A stretch of 64,000 nucleotides of DNA from Aureimonas pseudogalii (GCF_014196835.1 NZ_JACIEK010000010.1:62001-126000), one strand, 5' to 3'; positions 18,057 through 27,230 are shown, counted from the first letter of the stretch. Translations and numbers: made by a program. The notes: generated from the sequence alone by a model not told the origin.

Positions 18057-19022
18057 TCACCGGGGATGCGCAGCGATCGCCGACGACGGCTCCGAAAGGC
18101 CGGGCGGAAGGCCGTAGGTCTCGCAGGCCGTGTCGTGGAATAGCTGCCGCTGCGCCCCCTCCGGCAGGTCCGCCACCATCGTCTTGAAGCCGCGATAGAG
18201 CGTGTCGAAATCGACGCAGAGGCTGTCGACCGGGAAGTTGCTGGCGAACATCGCCCGCTCCGGGCCGAAGATCGCGATCGCCTCGCGCACGATCCAGCGA
18301 TTGTCCTCCACCGTCCAGGGCACGCCCGGCCGGCCGAAGCCGGAGATCTTCACGCGGGTGTTCTCGGCCTCCGCGATGCGGGCGAGACCGCGGCGCCAAG
18401 CGGCGAGGCCCTCCTCGCTGCGGTCGGAGGGAAGGCAGAGATGGTTGAGGACGATCGTCGTGTCCGGGAAGTCGAGCGCCAGCCGGCGTGCCTCCTCGGC
18501 GTTCCACCAGGGCGTCTGCAGGTCGAAGCGCAGCCCGAGCGGGGCGAGGCGCGCGAAGCCCCGCCGCCAGCGCTCGTCCGACATCAGCGTGCGCAGGGTG
18601 CCGACCTCGCCGGGCGAGGGCGGGCCGCCGGGCTTGTGGCGCACCGAGCGCACCAGCGGCGCGGCGGCGTAGGTTCCGAGGAGATCGGCGGCGTCCTCGC
18701 GGTCGAGCCAGGCCTGCGCCACCACCGCGTTCGGCCAGCCGTGCTCGCGCGCGAGGCCCTCGGCGTAGCGTAGCTCGCCGACGGGGTCCGTGGGATCCCA
18801 CTCCGTCTCGACATAGACGGTGGCGACGACGTGGTGACCCCGCGTCAGCTCGCGGTATTCCGGCGGCAGGAAGGGGCGCCGGATGGCCGCATAGTCGCCG
18901 TAGCGGAAGGGGATGATCCCGGCCTCGGTGAGCCACGGGTGGTGGTTGCGCACGGGGTCCCAGAAGTGCTGGTGGGCATCGACCACCGGCCCCTCGTAGA
19001 GGCGTGGCGCCTCGCCGCTCAT
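18057..19022 (-). CDS. amidohydrolase 2 family, sugar-lactonase-like (COG3618)
   Basis: 321 residues; its ATG overlaps the stop of the MFS gene by 4 nt (ATGA). Motifs are VVDAHQHFWDPVRNHHPWL with the HxH ligands, VLNHLCLPSDRS in place of the DH motif and MFASNFPVDSLC where the family has GSDWP, so the last metal-binding Asp is replaced by Asn. That change occurs in a distinct subgroup of the family and could alter metal use. It probably opens or hydrolyses a compound imported by the coupled transporter. The ATGA coupling makes a shared substrate likely. Confidence 0.9.
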   Translation of the reverse strand: MSGEAPRLYEGPVVDAHQHFWDPVRNHHPWLTEAGIIPFRYGDYAAIRRPFLPPEYRELTRGHHVVATVYVETEWDPTDPVGELRYAEGLAREHGWPNAVVAQAWLDREDAADLLGTYAAAPLVRSVRHKPGGPPSPGEVGTLRTLMSDERWRRGFARLAPLGLRFDLQTPWWNAEEARRLALDFPDTTIVLNHLCLPSDRSEEGLAAWRRGLARIAEAENTRVKISGFGRPGVPWTVEDNRWIVREAIAIFGPERAMFASNFPVDSLCVDFDTLYRGFKTMVADLPEGAQRQLFHDTACETYGLPPGLSEPSSAIAAHPR

Positions 19023-20317
19023 CGTGCCGTTCCTGCGGCGGGGCCGCGCCCGCCGCCGAGGTCGATGAGGAGGGTCGCCGCGACGTAGAGCGCGGCGGAG
19101 GCGGCGAAGAAGGCGAGGACGCTGCCGTAGGACTGGCCGGACAGGTCGAGGATCGCACCGATGAGGATGGGGATGACGATGCCCGAGATCGATCCCGCGC
19201 AATTCATCGCGCCGCCGACGAAGCCGACCTTGTCGGCCGGCGCCAGCACCGGCGGGAAGCTCCAGTAGAGGCTGCCCCAGAGGAGGAAGAACGCGGTGAC
19301 CGACAGCAGCGCCACGGCGTGGACGGGATCGGCGATGCGCGGCAGCACGAGGAGCGACAGCGCCGCTACGAGACCCGAGAGCGACAGCATGGTCTTGGCG
19401 ACGCGGCCGCGATCGTAGCCGCGGTTGACGAGGGCGTCGGCGAGGAAGCCGCCGGCGAGCGAACCCGCGGCGCCGCAGAGGAAGATCGCGAAGGTGGCGT
19501 AGCCCATCGCCTTCAGGTCCATGCCACGCGCCGCCGAGAGGTAGCTCGGGCCCCAAGTGATCAGCCCGAAGAACACGGTGGCCCAGCCGAAGCGGCCGAT
19601 GCAGAGGGCCGCGAGCGAGCGGCGCGAGAGATGGGTGGGCGCCGCCGCCGCCGCAGAGCCGGCCGGGCCGGCATCGCGGATATGGGCGCGTTCGGCCTCG
19701 TTGACGCCGGTATGCAGCTCCGGCCGGTCGCGCAGGTACCACCAGGAGAGAAGGCCCATGGCGACCGTGACGAGGCCGGCGACGAGGAAGGCGATGCGCC
19801 AGGAGCCGAGCGTCAGGATGAGCCAGGAGATGAGGATGCCGCCGATGGCGGCGCCGAGCGGGCCGCCGCAATCCATGATCACCGCGCCTCGGCCGCGCTC
19901 GCCCGGCGCGAGCCAGGCGGCGTTCAGCTTGCCGCCGGCGGGAAACAGCGGCGCCTCGGCCGCGCCCAGGCCGACGCGGGTGAGGAGCAGCGAGATGCCG
20001 CCGGTGGCGAGCGCGGCGAGCGACTGGAACAGCCCCCAGAGAACGGTGCCGGCGGTGACCATGACGCGCGGCCCGAACCGGTCGATCATCCAGCCGGAGG
20101 GAAGCTGCAGCAGCGCGTAGCTCCAGAAGAAGGACGACAGCACGAGGCCCTGCATCGTCGCGGAGAGCTCGAACTCCTTCGCGATGGTGGGCATGGCGAT
20201 CGACAGGGCGACGCGGTCCACGAGATTGATCACGACGAGCGCGAAGATGACGACGAAGATGCGCCAGCGCACCCCGGTCGCCGGTCCCGCCGGACGCGCG
20301 AAAGCTGTCGATGTCAT
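19019..20317 (-). CDS. MFS transporter, anion:cation symporter (sugar-acid) family
   Basis: 432 residues from the ATG at 20317, preceded by GGGAGGAACAG; the longer upstream reading lacks a site. Twelve helices are visible. The ACS family signatures include NLVDRVALSIAMPTIAKEF in helix 1, WSYALLQLPSGWMIDRFGPR, GLGAAEAPLFPAGGKLNAAW and FWGLITWGPSYL-like text (GLITWGPSYLSAARGMDLKA). Relatives such as DgoT, ExuT and GudP import galactonate, hexuronates or glucarate with protons. It is coupled to the lactonase-like amidohydrolase and diverges from a LysR regulator. A sugar acid or its lactone is the best guess for the substrate. Confidence 0.92.
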   Translation of the reverse strand: MTSTAFARPAGPATGVRWRIFVVIFALVVINLVDRVALSIAMPTIAKEFELSATMQGLVLSSFFWSYALLQLPSGWMIDRFGPRVMVTAGTVLWGLFQSLAALATGGISLLLTRVGLGAAEAPLFPAGGKLNAAWLAPGERGRGAVIMDCGGPLGAAIGGILISWLILTLGSWRIAFLVAGLVTVAMGLLSWWYLRDRPELHTGVNEAERAHIRDAGPAGSAAAAAPTHLSRRSLAALCIGRFGWATVFFGLITWGPSYLSAARGMDLKAMGYATFAIFLCGAAGSLAGGFLADALVNRGYDRGRVAKTMLSLSGLVAALSLLVLPRIADPVHAVALLSVTAFFLLWGSLYWSFPPVLAPADKVGFVGGAMNCAGSISGIVIPILIGAILDLSGQSYGSVLAFFAASAALYVAATLLIDLGGGRGPAAGTAR

Positions 20318-20481
20318 GCCTGTTCCTCCCCAGGACGGGACCGGCGCTCCCCGCGCGGGCCCCGGCGGCGGACCGATGCTCTTCCCGCATCGCCCCTTCA
20401 CCGCGCGCCACGGATGTCCGTCGCGCGAAAACTAAGGTTAGCTTCGCTCGCCGCGGGCGACCAATCATGATTTGCTATGGG

Positions 20482-20502
20482 CCGATGCCGATCGGGCATC
20501 GG
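20482..20502. promoter_or_regulatory. inverted repeat in MFS/LysR divergent region
   Basis: CCGATGCC at 20482-20489 is matched by GGCATCGG at 20495-20502 around a 5-nt centre (GATCG). It lies 26 bp upstream of the LysR start at 20529 and in the only region that could hold both divergent promoters. A LysR site or a start-proximal hairpin are both possible. Confidence 0.4.
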
Positions 20503-20528
20503 TCGATTCGCAAGGGTGCCGACGACGA

Positions 20529-21524
20529 ATGGAGACGGGCGAGGCGCTGATGCGGCGCGTCAAGTCGAGCCAGCTGGTGCTGCTGCTGGCACTCGCCGAG
20601 CACGGCAGCCTGCGGCGCGCCGCCGAGGCCGCCGGCGCCACCCAGCCGGCGGCGACCCGGCTGCTGCACGACCTGGAGGCGGCGGTCGGCCACACGCTGT
20701 TCGAGCGCCACCCGCGCGGCCTTCGGGCGAACGCGATGGGCGAGGTGATGATCCGCCACGCGCGCTCGGTGCGCGCCGAGCTCGACCGTATGATGGGCGA
20801 GATCGCGGCGCTGTCGTCGGGCTATGCGGGCACGCTGCGCATCGGCGCCATTCCAAGCGCCGTGCCGTTTCTCGTCGCCCATACGGTGGCGCGGCTGAAG
20901 CGGCGCCACCCGCGCCTGCGGGTCTTCGTGGAGGTTGCCACGAGCAATCTCCTGATGGCCTCGCTGGCGCAGGGCAGCCTGGATCTGGCGCTCGGGCGCG
21001 TTCTCGACGCCGACAGCCTGCCCGGCTTCGCGGTGCACGGCACGGTGGACGAGGATCTCGTCGCCTGTTGCCGGCGCGGCCATCCGCTGCTCGCGCGCGG
21101 CACGCGGGCGAGCTGGGCGGAGCTGTCGCGCTGGCCCTGGGTGGCGCTGCCCGAGGGCTCGCCGATGCGCCAGATCCTCGCCGGCGCCTTTCGCGGCGGC
21201 GGCACGCAGGAGCCCGACGATCTCACCGAGACCGCCTCCTTCCTCCTCGTGATCTCGCTCCTCATCCAGGGCGACGCGTTGTCGCTGCTGCCGCGCGACG
21301 TGCTGCACAGCACGTTCGGCCAGCCCTTCATCGAGGCGCTGCCGGTGGAGCCCTATCCGCGCATGGGGCCCTACGCGATCCTCACGCGGCGCGACCGGGA
21401 CGGCGATCCCGCGGTGCGGCTCTTCCTCGAGACGCTCGGTCTCGTCCTGTCGGAGCGTGCGCTCGGGGCGTTCGAGCCGGGTGCGGACGGGCCGGGCTCG
21501 GACGAACCGGGCGCGGTGCCTTGA
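20529..21524 (+). CDS. LysR-family regulator (GbpR-like)
   Basis: 331 residues from the ATG at 20529; the ATG at 20550 (MRRVKSSQL) is an alternative with a better upstream GGGCGAGG. The winged helix (SSQLVLLLALAEHGSLRRAA, then ATQPAATRLLHDLEAAVGHT, LFERHPRGLRAN) is followed by a substrate-binding domain starting at about residue 95 (GYAGTLRIGAIPSAVPFLVA). The ATQPAATRLLHDLE text resembles the GbpR/GalR-type LysR group that controls sugar uptake. Divergent from the MFS-amidohydrolase pair, which it probably activates. The C-terminus has an added Gly/Asp/Pro-rich tail. Confidence 0.92.
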   Translation: METGEALMRRVKSSQLVLLLALAEHGSLRRAAEAAGATQPAATRLLHDLEAAVGHTLFERHPRGLRANAMGEVMIRHARSVRAELDRMMGEIAALSSGYAGTLRIGAIPSAVPFLVAHTVARLKRRHPRLRVFVEVATSNLLMASLAQGSLDLALGRVLDADSLPGFAVHGTVDEDLVACCRRGHPLLARGTRASWAELSRWPWVALPEGSPMRQILAGAFRGGGTQEPDDLTETASFLLVISLLIQGDALSLLPRDVLHSTFGQPFIEALPVEPYPRMGPYAILTRRDRDGDPAVRLFLETLGLVLSERALGAFEPGADGPGSDEPGAVP

Positions 21525-21558
21525 GCGCGCCCGGCCCGTCGGTCTTGCCGTCTCCCCG

Positions 21559-22875
21559 TCAGGCGGCTTGGGCGCGGCGCCGCACGGCGAGGCCTGCGGG
21601 CATCGCGTCGCCATGCGCCTCGAGCATCTCGTTCACCATCGCGCGGATGTCGCGGATCGAGAGGACGCTCGCGGTGTTGCGGTCGAGCACGGCCGCCCGG
21701 TGAACCTGCTCGCGGTCGCCCTCCAGCGCCGCCTTGACGGTGAGGTCCTGCACGAAGACGTGCGGCGCGCAGTAGCCGGCGAGCTCGGGCGGCAGGTCGC
21801 CGACATGGCAGGGGCGCAACCCGTTGCCGTCGACGAGGATCGGCACCTCGACGCAGGACCCGTCCGGCAGGTTGGTGATCAGCCCGGTGTTGCGCACGTT
21901 GCCGTAGATGACGCGCGCCTCGCCCGTCACCATGGCGTGGATGATCAGCGAGCCGTATTCGACGCTGCGCTCGATTGGGAAGGGCTCGCCGGCCAGAAGC
22001 TTGCGCCGCGTCTCGGCGTAGCGGCGCAGGTTGCGCTCGGAGCGGCGCACGTATTCGTCCACCGGCACGTCGTAGTGGGCGATCTCCTTCTCGGAGCGCA
22101 GGAAGTGCGGCGTGTACTCGGCGTTGTGCTCGGAGGATTCGGAGATGAAGCGCCCGAAGACGCGCATCAGCTCGAAGCGCACCTTGTCCTTGGCGACGAT
22201 GGCAGGATCCTCCATCGCCGCGCGCAGCCGCGGATAGGCGTCCTCGGCGCCGACGCGCAGCTTGAGGAACCACGTCATGTGGTTGACGCCCGCGCAGTCG
22301 TAGGAGAGCGCCTCCACCGGCACGCCGAGATAGGAGGCGAGATCCCGCGCCGTGTTCTGGACGTTGTGGCAGAGGCCGACGACCTTCTGGTCGGGATAGG
22401 CCTCGTAGACGGCCTGCGTCAGGATGCTCATCGGGTTGGTGTAGTTGAGGAGCAGCGCGTCCGGGCAGAGCTCGCGCATGTCGGCGACGAGCGCGGTCAT
22501 GAAGGGGATGGTGCGCAGACCCCGGAAGATGCCGCCGATGCCGAGCGTGTCGGCGATGGTCTGCTTCAGGCCGTACTTGCGGGGAATGTCGAAGTCGAGG
22601 AGCGTCGCCTCGTGCATCCCGATCTGCACCATGTTGATGACGAAGTCGGCGCCCTCCAGCGCCGCGCGCCGGTCGGCGTGCAGCTCGATGCCAGGGCTCG
22701 CCTTGAACTGCGCGGCGGTCCAGCGCGCCATCATGCCGGCGGTCTCGAGGCGCTCGGCGTCGATGTCGTGCAGCGCGATGGTGACGTCGCGAAGCGCGTC
22801 GAAGTCGAGAATGTCGGTGAGGAGGTTCTTCACGAACACGACGCTGCCGGCGCCGATCATGGTGACCTTGAACAT
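21559..22875 (-). CDS. glycoside hydrolase family 4, alpha-galactosidase-like
   Basis: 438 residues, AAGGA 8 nt before the ATG. GH4 enzymes use NAD+ and a divalent metal and cleave by oxidation-elimination. Here the NAD loop is GAGSVVFVKNLLTDI, the NYTNPM motif is at 144-149, the metal ligands are C169 in GLCHNVQ and H199 in GVNHMTW. The CHNVQ version points to the alpha-galactosidase/alpha-glucosidase branch acting on unphosphorylated sugars, which suits an ABC importer rather than a PTS. It lies 70 nt after the permease pair and should hydrolyse an alpha-galactoside (melibiose or raffinose type) in the cytoplasm. Confidence 0.93.
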   Translation of the reverse strand: MFKVTMIGAGSVVFVKNLLTDILDFDALRDVTIALHDIDAERLETAGMMARWTAAQFKASPGIELHADRRAALEGADFVINMVQIGMHEATLLDFDIPRKYGLKQTIADTLGIGGIFRGLRTIPFMTALVADMRELCPDALLLNYTNPMSILTQAVYEAYPDQKVVGLCHNVQNTARDLASYLGVPVEALSYDCAGVNHMTWFLKLRVGAEDAYPRLRAAMEDPAIVAKDKVRFELMRVFGRFISESSEHNAEYTPHFLRSEKEIAHYDVPVDEYVRRSERNLRRYAETRRKLLAGEPFPIERSVEYGSLIIHAMVTGEARVIYGNVRNTGLITNLPDGSCVEVPILVDGNGLRPCHVGDLPPELAGYCAPHVFVQDLTVKAALEGDREQVHRAAVLDRNTASVLSIRDIRAMVNEMLEAHGDAMPAGLAVRRRAQAA

Positions 22876-22945
22876 GGCGTTTTCCTTGTCGATGCAGGCC
22901 TTGGGGGCGGCCCTGAGATGCGAAGCATTGGGAAGGGGGAGGGCG

Positions 22946-23788
22946 CTATTTCAGGCCGGTGCCGGCGATGCCCTGAATGAGCTGGCGCTGGAAGAAGGCG
23001 AAGATCACCAGCATCGGCACGAGCGAGAGGAGCGCGATCGACATGATGCTGTTCCACTCGACATTGTACTGACCCTTGAGCAAGTTCAGGCCGAGCTGCA
23101 CCGTGTACAAGTCCTGGTCGGTGAGGACGATGAGCGGCAGCACGAAGTCGTTCCAGCGCCACATGAAGGTGAAGATGATCAGCACCGCGATGATCGGGCG
23201 CGACAGCGGCAGCACCACGCGGCGGAAGATCTGGAACTCCGAGGCCCCGTCGAGGCGCGCGGCTTCCAGAAGCTCGTCGGGAATGCCGAGCATGAACTGG
23301 CGCACCATGAAGATGCCGAAGGCCTCGGCCGCGCGCGGCAGGATCACGCCCCAGTAGCTGTTGAGGAGGTTGATGTCGGCGAGCAACAGGAAGAGCGGCA
23401 CGATGATGACCTGGATCGGGATCATCAGCGCGCTGATCACCGCGAGAAACAGGATGTCGCGCCCGGCGAAGCGGAACTTGGCGAAGGCGTAGCCGCAGAG
23501 GAGGTTGAGGCTGACGGTGATGACCACCGCCACCACCGCGATCACCGTGGAGTTCCAGGCCCAGGAGAGGAAGGGCATGGCGTCGAGCGCGGCGCGGAAG
23601 TTCCCCCAGACCCAGCCGGTGGGAGCGAGGCTCGTCTCGCCGCTGAAGATCTCGTTCGCGGGACGGATAGCGGTGGCGAACATCCAGTAGACGGGAAACA
23701 GCATCACCGCCGCGCCGGCCGCGAGCAGCAGCCAGAGGCCGACCCGTTCCATCTTGTGGCGGGTCGCGCCCGTGGTGGAAACGATCAT
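22946..23788 (-). CDS. CUT1 ABC sugar importer, MalG-type permease
   Basis: 280 residues from the ATG at 23788, with GGGAGG 7 nt upstream. About six helices, and the ATPase-docking EAA loop appears as ELLEAARLDGASEFQIFRRVVLP. The N-terminal WMFATAIRPANEIFSG and C-terminal QRQLIQGIAGTGLK are typical of MalG/UgpE. It pairs with the MalF-type gene 11 nt upstream to form the membrane channel of an oligosaccharide importer. No ATPase gene is in this operon. Confidence 0.95.
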   Translation of the reverse strand: MIVSTTGATRHKMERVGLWLLLAAGAAVMLFPVYWMFATAIRPANEIFSGETSLAPTGWVWGNFRAALDAMPFLSWAWNSTVIAVVAVVITVSLNLLCGYAFAKFRFAGRDILFLAVISALMIPIQVIIVPLFLLLADINLLNSYWGVILPRAAEAFGIFMVRQFMLGIPDELLEAARLDGASEFQIFRRVVLPLSRPIIAVLIIFTFMWRWNDFVLPLIVLTDQDLYTVQLGLNLLKGQYNVEWNSIMSIALLSLVPMLVIFAFFQRQLIQGIAGTGLK

Positions 23789-23799
23789 GGAAGCCTCCC

Positions 23800-24741
23800 T
23801 CAGATGAACTGTTCGGTGCGCCGGTTCACGCGCCACTGGATGAGCGTGAAGACGAGCACGAGAAGGAAGAGGACGACGCCCATGGCGCTGGCGTAGCCCA
23901 TTTCCGAGGTCACGAAGGCGGCCTGGTAGATGTACTGGACGAGCATCGTGGTGGAGAAGCCGGGACCGCCGCCCGTCATCACGAAGATGAGGTCGAAGAC
24001 CTGGAAGGAATGAATGACGTTGAGGATGAGCAGCAGGAAGGTGGTCGGGCGCAGCAGCGGCCAGGTGACGAAGCGGAACTGCTGCCAGCGCGAGGCGCCG
24101 TCGATGCGCGCCGCCTCGTAGTAGCTCGGCGAGATCGACTGCAGCGCCGCCAGATACACCACCATGCAGAAGCCGATGCGGGTCCACAGCGTGGTGACGA
24201 TGATCGAGGGCAGGGCCCATTGCGTGGTGGAGAGCCAGGCCACGGGCCTGATGCCGACGCGGCCGAGGATGGTGTTCACCACGCCGTAATTGTCGTTGAA
24301 CAACCAGGCTGCGATCACGGCCGTTGCGACGCTCGAAATCACCACCGGCAGGAAGAAGGCGCTGCGCAGCAGCGTGCGCGCGAAGAGCTCGCGGTTGAGG
24401 CCGATCGCGACGGCAAGGCCGATCGCGAGGCTGGTCGGCACCGTGGCCAGCGAATAGAGCACGGTGTTGCCGAGCGCCTGCCAGAATTGCCGGTCTTCCA
24501 GAAGCCGTGTGTAGTTGTCGACGCCAGTGTAGAGCGGCGTGTCGATCAGCGACCATTCGTGGAAGCTTATGAAGAAGGCGTAGAACAGCGGAAAGAAGAT
24601 GAAGACGCTGAACAGGACGAGGTTCGGCGCGATGAAGGCGTAAGCCGTGGCGCGCGCCTTGAAGCGCTGCCAGCGCGCGGCCCCGCGCCCTGCGGAGCGG
24701 ACCGCGGTCCGCTCCCGATCGATGGTGATGGCCTGCGTCAT
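23800..24741 (-). CDS. CUT1 ABC sugar importer, MalF-type permease
   Basis: 313 residues, GGGAGG 9 nt before the ATG. A charged, Arg-rich N-terminus precedes a first helix (AFIAPNLVLFSVFIFFPLFY); the EAA motif appears as SYYEAARIDGASRWQQFRFVTWP and the conserved FDLIFVMTGGGPGFSTTMLV loop follows. These are the standard features of MalF-like permeases. It sits between the binding protein (39 nt upstream) and the MalG-type permease. Confidence 0.95.
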   Translation of the reverse strand: MTQAITIDRERTAVRSAGRGAARWQRFKARATAYAFIAPNLVLFSVFIFFPLFYAFFISFHEWSLIDTPLYTGVDNYTRLLEDRQFWQALGNTVLYSLATVPTSLAIGLAVAIGLNRELFARTLLRSAFFLPVVISSVATAVIAAWLFNDNYGVVNTILGRVGIRPVAWLSTTQWALPSIIVTTLWTRIGFCMVVYLAALQSISPSYYEAARIDGASRWQQFRFVTWPLLRPTTFLLLILNVIHSFQVFDLIFVMTGGGPGFSTTMLVQYIYQAAFVTSEMGYASAMGVVLFLLVLVFTLIQWRVNRRTEQFI

Positions 24742-24780
24742 CGACGCGCCTCCCGATGGATAAGGGGTGGGATCCCGGCC

Positions 24781-26067
24781 TCAGCCGACGAGGACGCGAT
24801 CGACGTCGGCCGCGATCGTCTCGGCGGTCTCCTCGGGCGACTGGCCGGAGGTGAAGGCGAGATCGAGCTGGTCGGCGAAGCGCGGGTTGAAGCGGCCCCA
24901 GGTCGGGCGCGTCACCGTCTTCACGAGATGCTCGGGCACGGTCTTCGTCATCTCCACGAAGACGCGCATTTCCTCGGGGCGAAGCTTGTAGTCGATGCCC
25001 GCATCGACCAGCGAGCGGCGCACGGGGAGGAACTGTGCGCTGTCGACGAAGTCGCGCATGTTGGCCTCGTCGGTGAGGAAGCGCAGGAAGGCGGCGGCCG
25101 CCTCCGGGTTCTTGGCGTCGCGCGAGACGGCGACGCAGGTGCCGCCGAGATCGTCGGCCATCGCCTTGTCGCGCGGCAGGTAGGTGACGCCCCACTTGAA
25201 GCGGCTGGCCTGAGCCTCGACGAAGGGGATCTGCCAGTTGCCGTTCAGCATCATCGGGATGGTGCCGTTGACGAAGAGGTTCTGGATGCGCTCCGAGCTC
25301 TTCAGCGAGGTCGAGGGCGGCACGAGGCCCTCCTTGAACCAGCTCTGCGTCCAGCGAATGGTCTCGATGCCCTCGGGCGAGTTGATCGCCGAGGCCGTGA
25401 GGTCGTCGTTCAGGAGCCGGCCGCCGTGCTGGTAGAGATAGACGAGCCACCGGTGCACGGCGCCGTTCTGCCAGGCCATGGCGAAGGGATAGCTGCCGAG
25501 CTGGCGCTCCTTCAGGAGCCGGGCGTTGTCGATGAACTGGCCCCACGTCCAGGCGGCATCGAGGCTGCCGGGGATGGCGATGCCCGCCTGATCCAGCAGG
25601 TCGGCATTGTAGTAGAGCGCGAACGTGTCGGTGTGGTGGGGCAGCGCGTAAGCGGCCCCGTCCAGCGTCACCGCACTCCAGACGGCGGGCGTGAAGGCCT
25701 CGCCCGCACCCGCTTCGAGATAGGGCGAGAGGTCGATCGCCGCCTTGCCGGAGGCGTAGCGCCCGACCTGCTGGTAGGTGACGCGGAAGAGGTCGGGCGC
25801 CTGTCGGCCGGCGAGACGCGTGTCGATCTGCTGGTAGAACTGGCCGAAGGGCATGACGTCGAGGCGGATCGTGGTGCCGGGATTGGCCGCCTGATAACGC
25901 GCGATCGCGGCATTGTAGGCGGCGACCTCGGCGTCGCTGCCCCAGACCGCGAGCGTCAGCTCGGTGGCCTGCGCGAGTGCCGGCCGGGCGAGCGTACCGG
26001 CGGCAAGGCCGGCACCCAGCGCCAAGCCGGATTTCAGAATGCTGCGTCGATCGATGAGTTGGGTCAT
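24781..26067 (-). CDS. CUT1 ABC sugar-binding protein, probable Tat export
   Basis: 428 residues from the ATG at 26067, with GGGAGGA 7 nt upstream. The N-terminus (DRRSILKSGLALGAGLAAGT, cut after ALA) has the twin-Arg pattern RRxILK, so export in folded form by the Tat route is likely. The mature part is a class 1 carbohydrate-binding protein (family 1), with GQFYQQIDTRLAGRQAPDLF and a C-terminal PTWGRFNPRFADQLDLAF. First gene of the leftward importer operon that ends with the GH4 enzyme. A weak symmetrical CGAA-N5-TTCG (26080-26092) lies just before its ribosome-binding site and could be a low-affinity LacI site. Confidence 0.93.
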   Translation of the reverse strand: MTQLIDRRSILKSGLALGAGLAAGTLARPALAQATELTLAVWGSDAEVAAYNAAIARYQAANPGTTIRLDVMPFGQFYQQIDTRLAGRQAPDLFRVTYQQVGRYASGKAAIDLSPYLEAGAGEAFTPAVWSAVTLDGAAYALPHHTDTFALYYNADLLDQAGIAIPGSLDAAWTWGQFIDNARLLKERQLGSYPFAMAWQNGAVHRWLVYLYQHGGRLLNDDLTASAINSPEGIETIRWTQSWFKEGLVPPSTSLKSSERIQNLFVNGTIPMMLNGNWQIPFVEAQASRFKWGVTYLPRDKAMADDLGGTCVAVSRDAKNPEAAAAFLRFLTDEANMRDFVDSAQFLPVRRSLVDAGIDYKLRPEEMRVFVEMTKTVPEHLVKTVTRPTWGRFNPRFADQLDLAFTSGQSPEETAETIAADVDRVLVG

Positions 26068-26147
26068 GCGGCTTCCTCCCGAAGCGTTTTCGAAGATGTC
26101 GGACGTTCCCCGCGGCCCCTTCCCAAGGCGGCGGAGACCGGGTCGTC

Positions 26148-27215
26148 TCAAGGGGGCGGGTCGCCCGGCTCCTGCCCGCCGCACGACCCGCGCACGAGAA
26201 GGCGCACGGGCAGGCGATGGGTCTCGGCCATCGGGCTCCCGGCCTCGATGGCGCGGATGAGGACCTCCGCGGCCAGCCGCCCGAGGGTGCCGCGCGGGCT
26301 GTCGACGCTGGTCAGCGGCGGCGCGGTGAAGCCGCCGACCGCGAGGCCGTCGAACCCCACCACCGCGAAGTCGCGGGGCACGAGAAGGCCGCGCTCACGC
26401 AGCCGCGCGAGCGCGCCGACGGCGAGCTGGTCGTTGTAGACGAAGGCCGCGGTGGCCGGCTCGCCCTCAGTCGCCAGCAGCCGCTCGGCGCCCGTCGCGC
26501 CGCCCGCCATGGAATTCTCGGTGACGACCACGAGCGCGGGGTCGAAGGCGAGCCCGGCTTCGGCGAGCGCGCGCCGGTAGCCGTCGATGCGGCTCATGCC
26601 GTTCGCGGCCGGGCGCAGCCGCTCGGTGACGTGGCCGATGCGCCGGTGCCCGAGCGCGACGAGGTGGCGCGTCGCCAGATGCCCGCCCGCTTCGAGATCG
26701 ACGCTGATGCTGGAGATCGCGGGGTCTGGGCTCTGCTCCTGCAGCACCGCCACGGCGAGGCCGCGCGCCTGTAGGAGCCGCAGTTCGGGCGAGGCGCAGT
26801 TCTCGTGTCCGGCGACGATGATGCCGTCGCAGGCCGCCCCCTGCAGGAGGGACGAAGCGCGGAACCCGTCGCCCTCTCGGATCGGCATCACGGTGACGGC
26901 GTAGCCGCGCTCGCGCGCCGCTTCCTGAGCGGCGTTCACGACGTCGGAGAAATATGGGTTGTCGAGCGTCGGAAGCACGAGCGCGATCAGCTTGGTGCGG
27001 CGCTGGCGCAGCGATCGGGCGGCGTGGTTCGGCGTGTAGCCGAGCCGGGCGGCGGCGGCGATCACCTTCTCCCGTGTTTCCGCCGAGATCCGGGTGATGC
27101 CGGCCTTGCCGTTGAGAACCTGCGAGACGGTGGTCTGCGAGACGTCGGCCAGACGCGCGACGTCGGCGCTCGTGGGAGCACGGGATCCGTCAGCCTGGGT
27201 TCGAGATCTCGTCAT
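26148..27215 (-). CDS. LacI-family repressor
   Basis: 355 residues from the ATG at 27215 (a GTG at 27230 in frame is the alternative). The N-terminal helix-turn-helix reads SADVARLADVSQTTVSQVLN with hinge-helix region PNHAARSLRQRRTKLIALVL, followed by a periplasmic-binding-protein-like effector domain (LDNPYFSDVVNAAQEAARER, FVYNDQLAVGALARLRERGL, VVGFDGLAVGGF). It probably represses the adjacent sugar importer and GH4 gene and responds to a sugar. A perfect 18-bp operator lies 16 bp ahead of its own start. Confidence 0.95.
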   Translation of the reverse strand: MTRSRTQADGSRAPTSADVARLADVSQTTVSQVLNGKAGITRISAETREKVIAAAARLGYTPNHAARSLRQRRTKLIALVLPTLDNPYFSDVVNAAQEAARERGYAVTVMPIREGDGFRASSLLQGAACDGIIVAGHENCASPELRLLQARGLAVAVLQEQSPDPAISSISVDLEAGGHLATRHLVALGHRRIGHVTERLRPAANGMSRIDGYRRALAEAGLAFDPALVVVTENSMAGGATGAERLLATEGEPATAAFVYNDQLAVGALARLRERGLLVPRDFAVVGFDGLAVGGFTAPPLTSVDSPRGTLGRLAAEVLIRAIEAGSPMAETHRLPVRLLVRGSCGGQEPGDPPP

Positions 27216-27230
27216 GTCGCGCTGCAACAC

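Noticed and set aside
24010-26439. 809-residue open frame on the plus strand
   Set aside because: Antisense to the sugar-binding protein and permease genes, low-complexity Arg/Asp/Glu-rich product, no recognisable domain or start signal.
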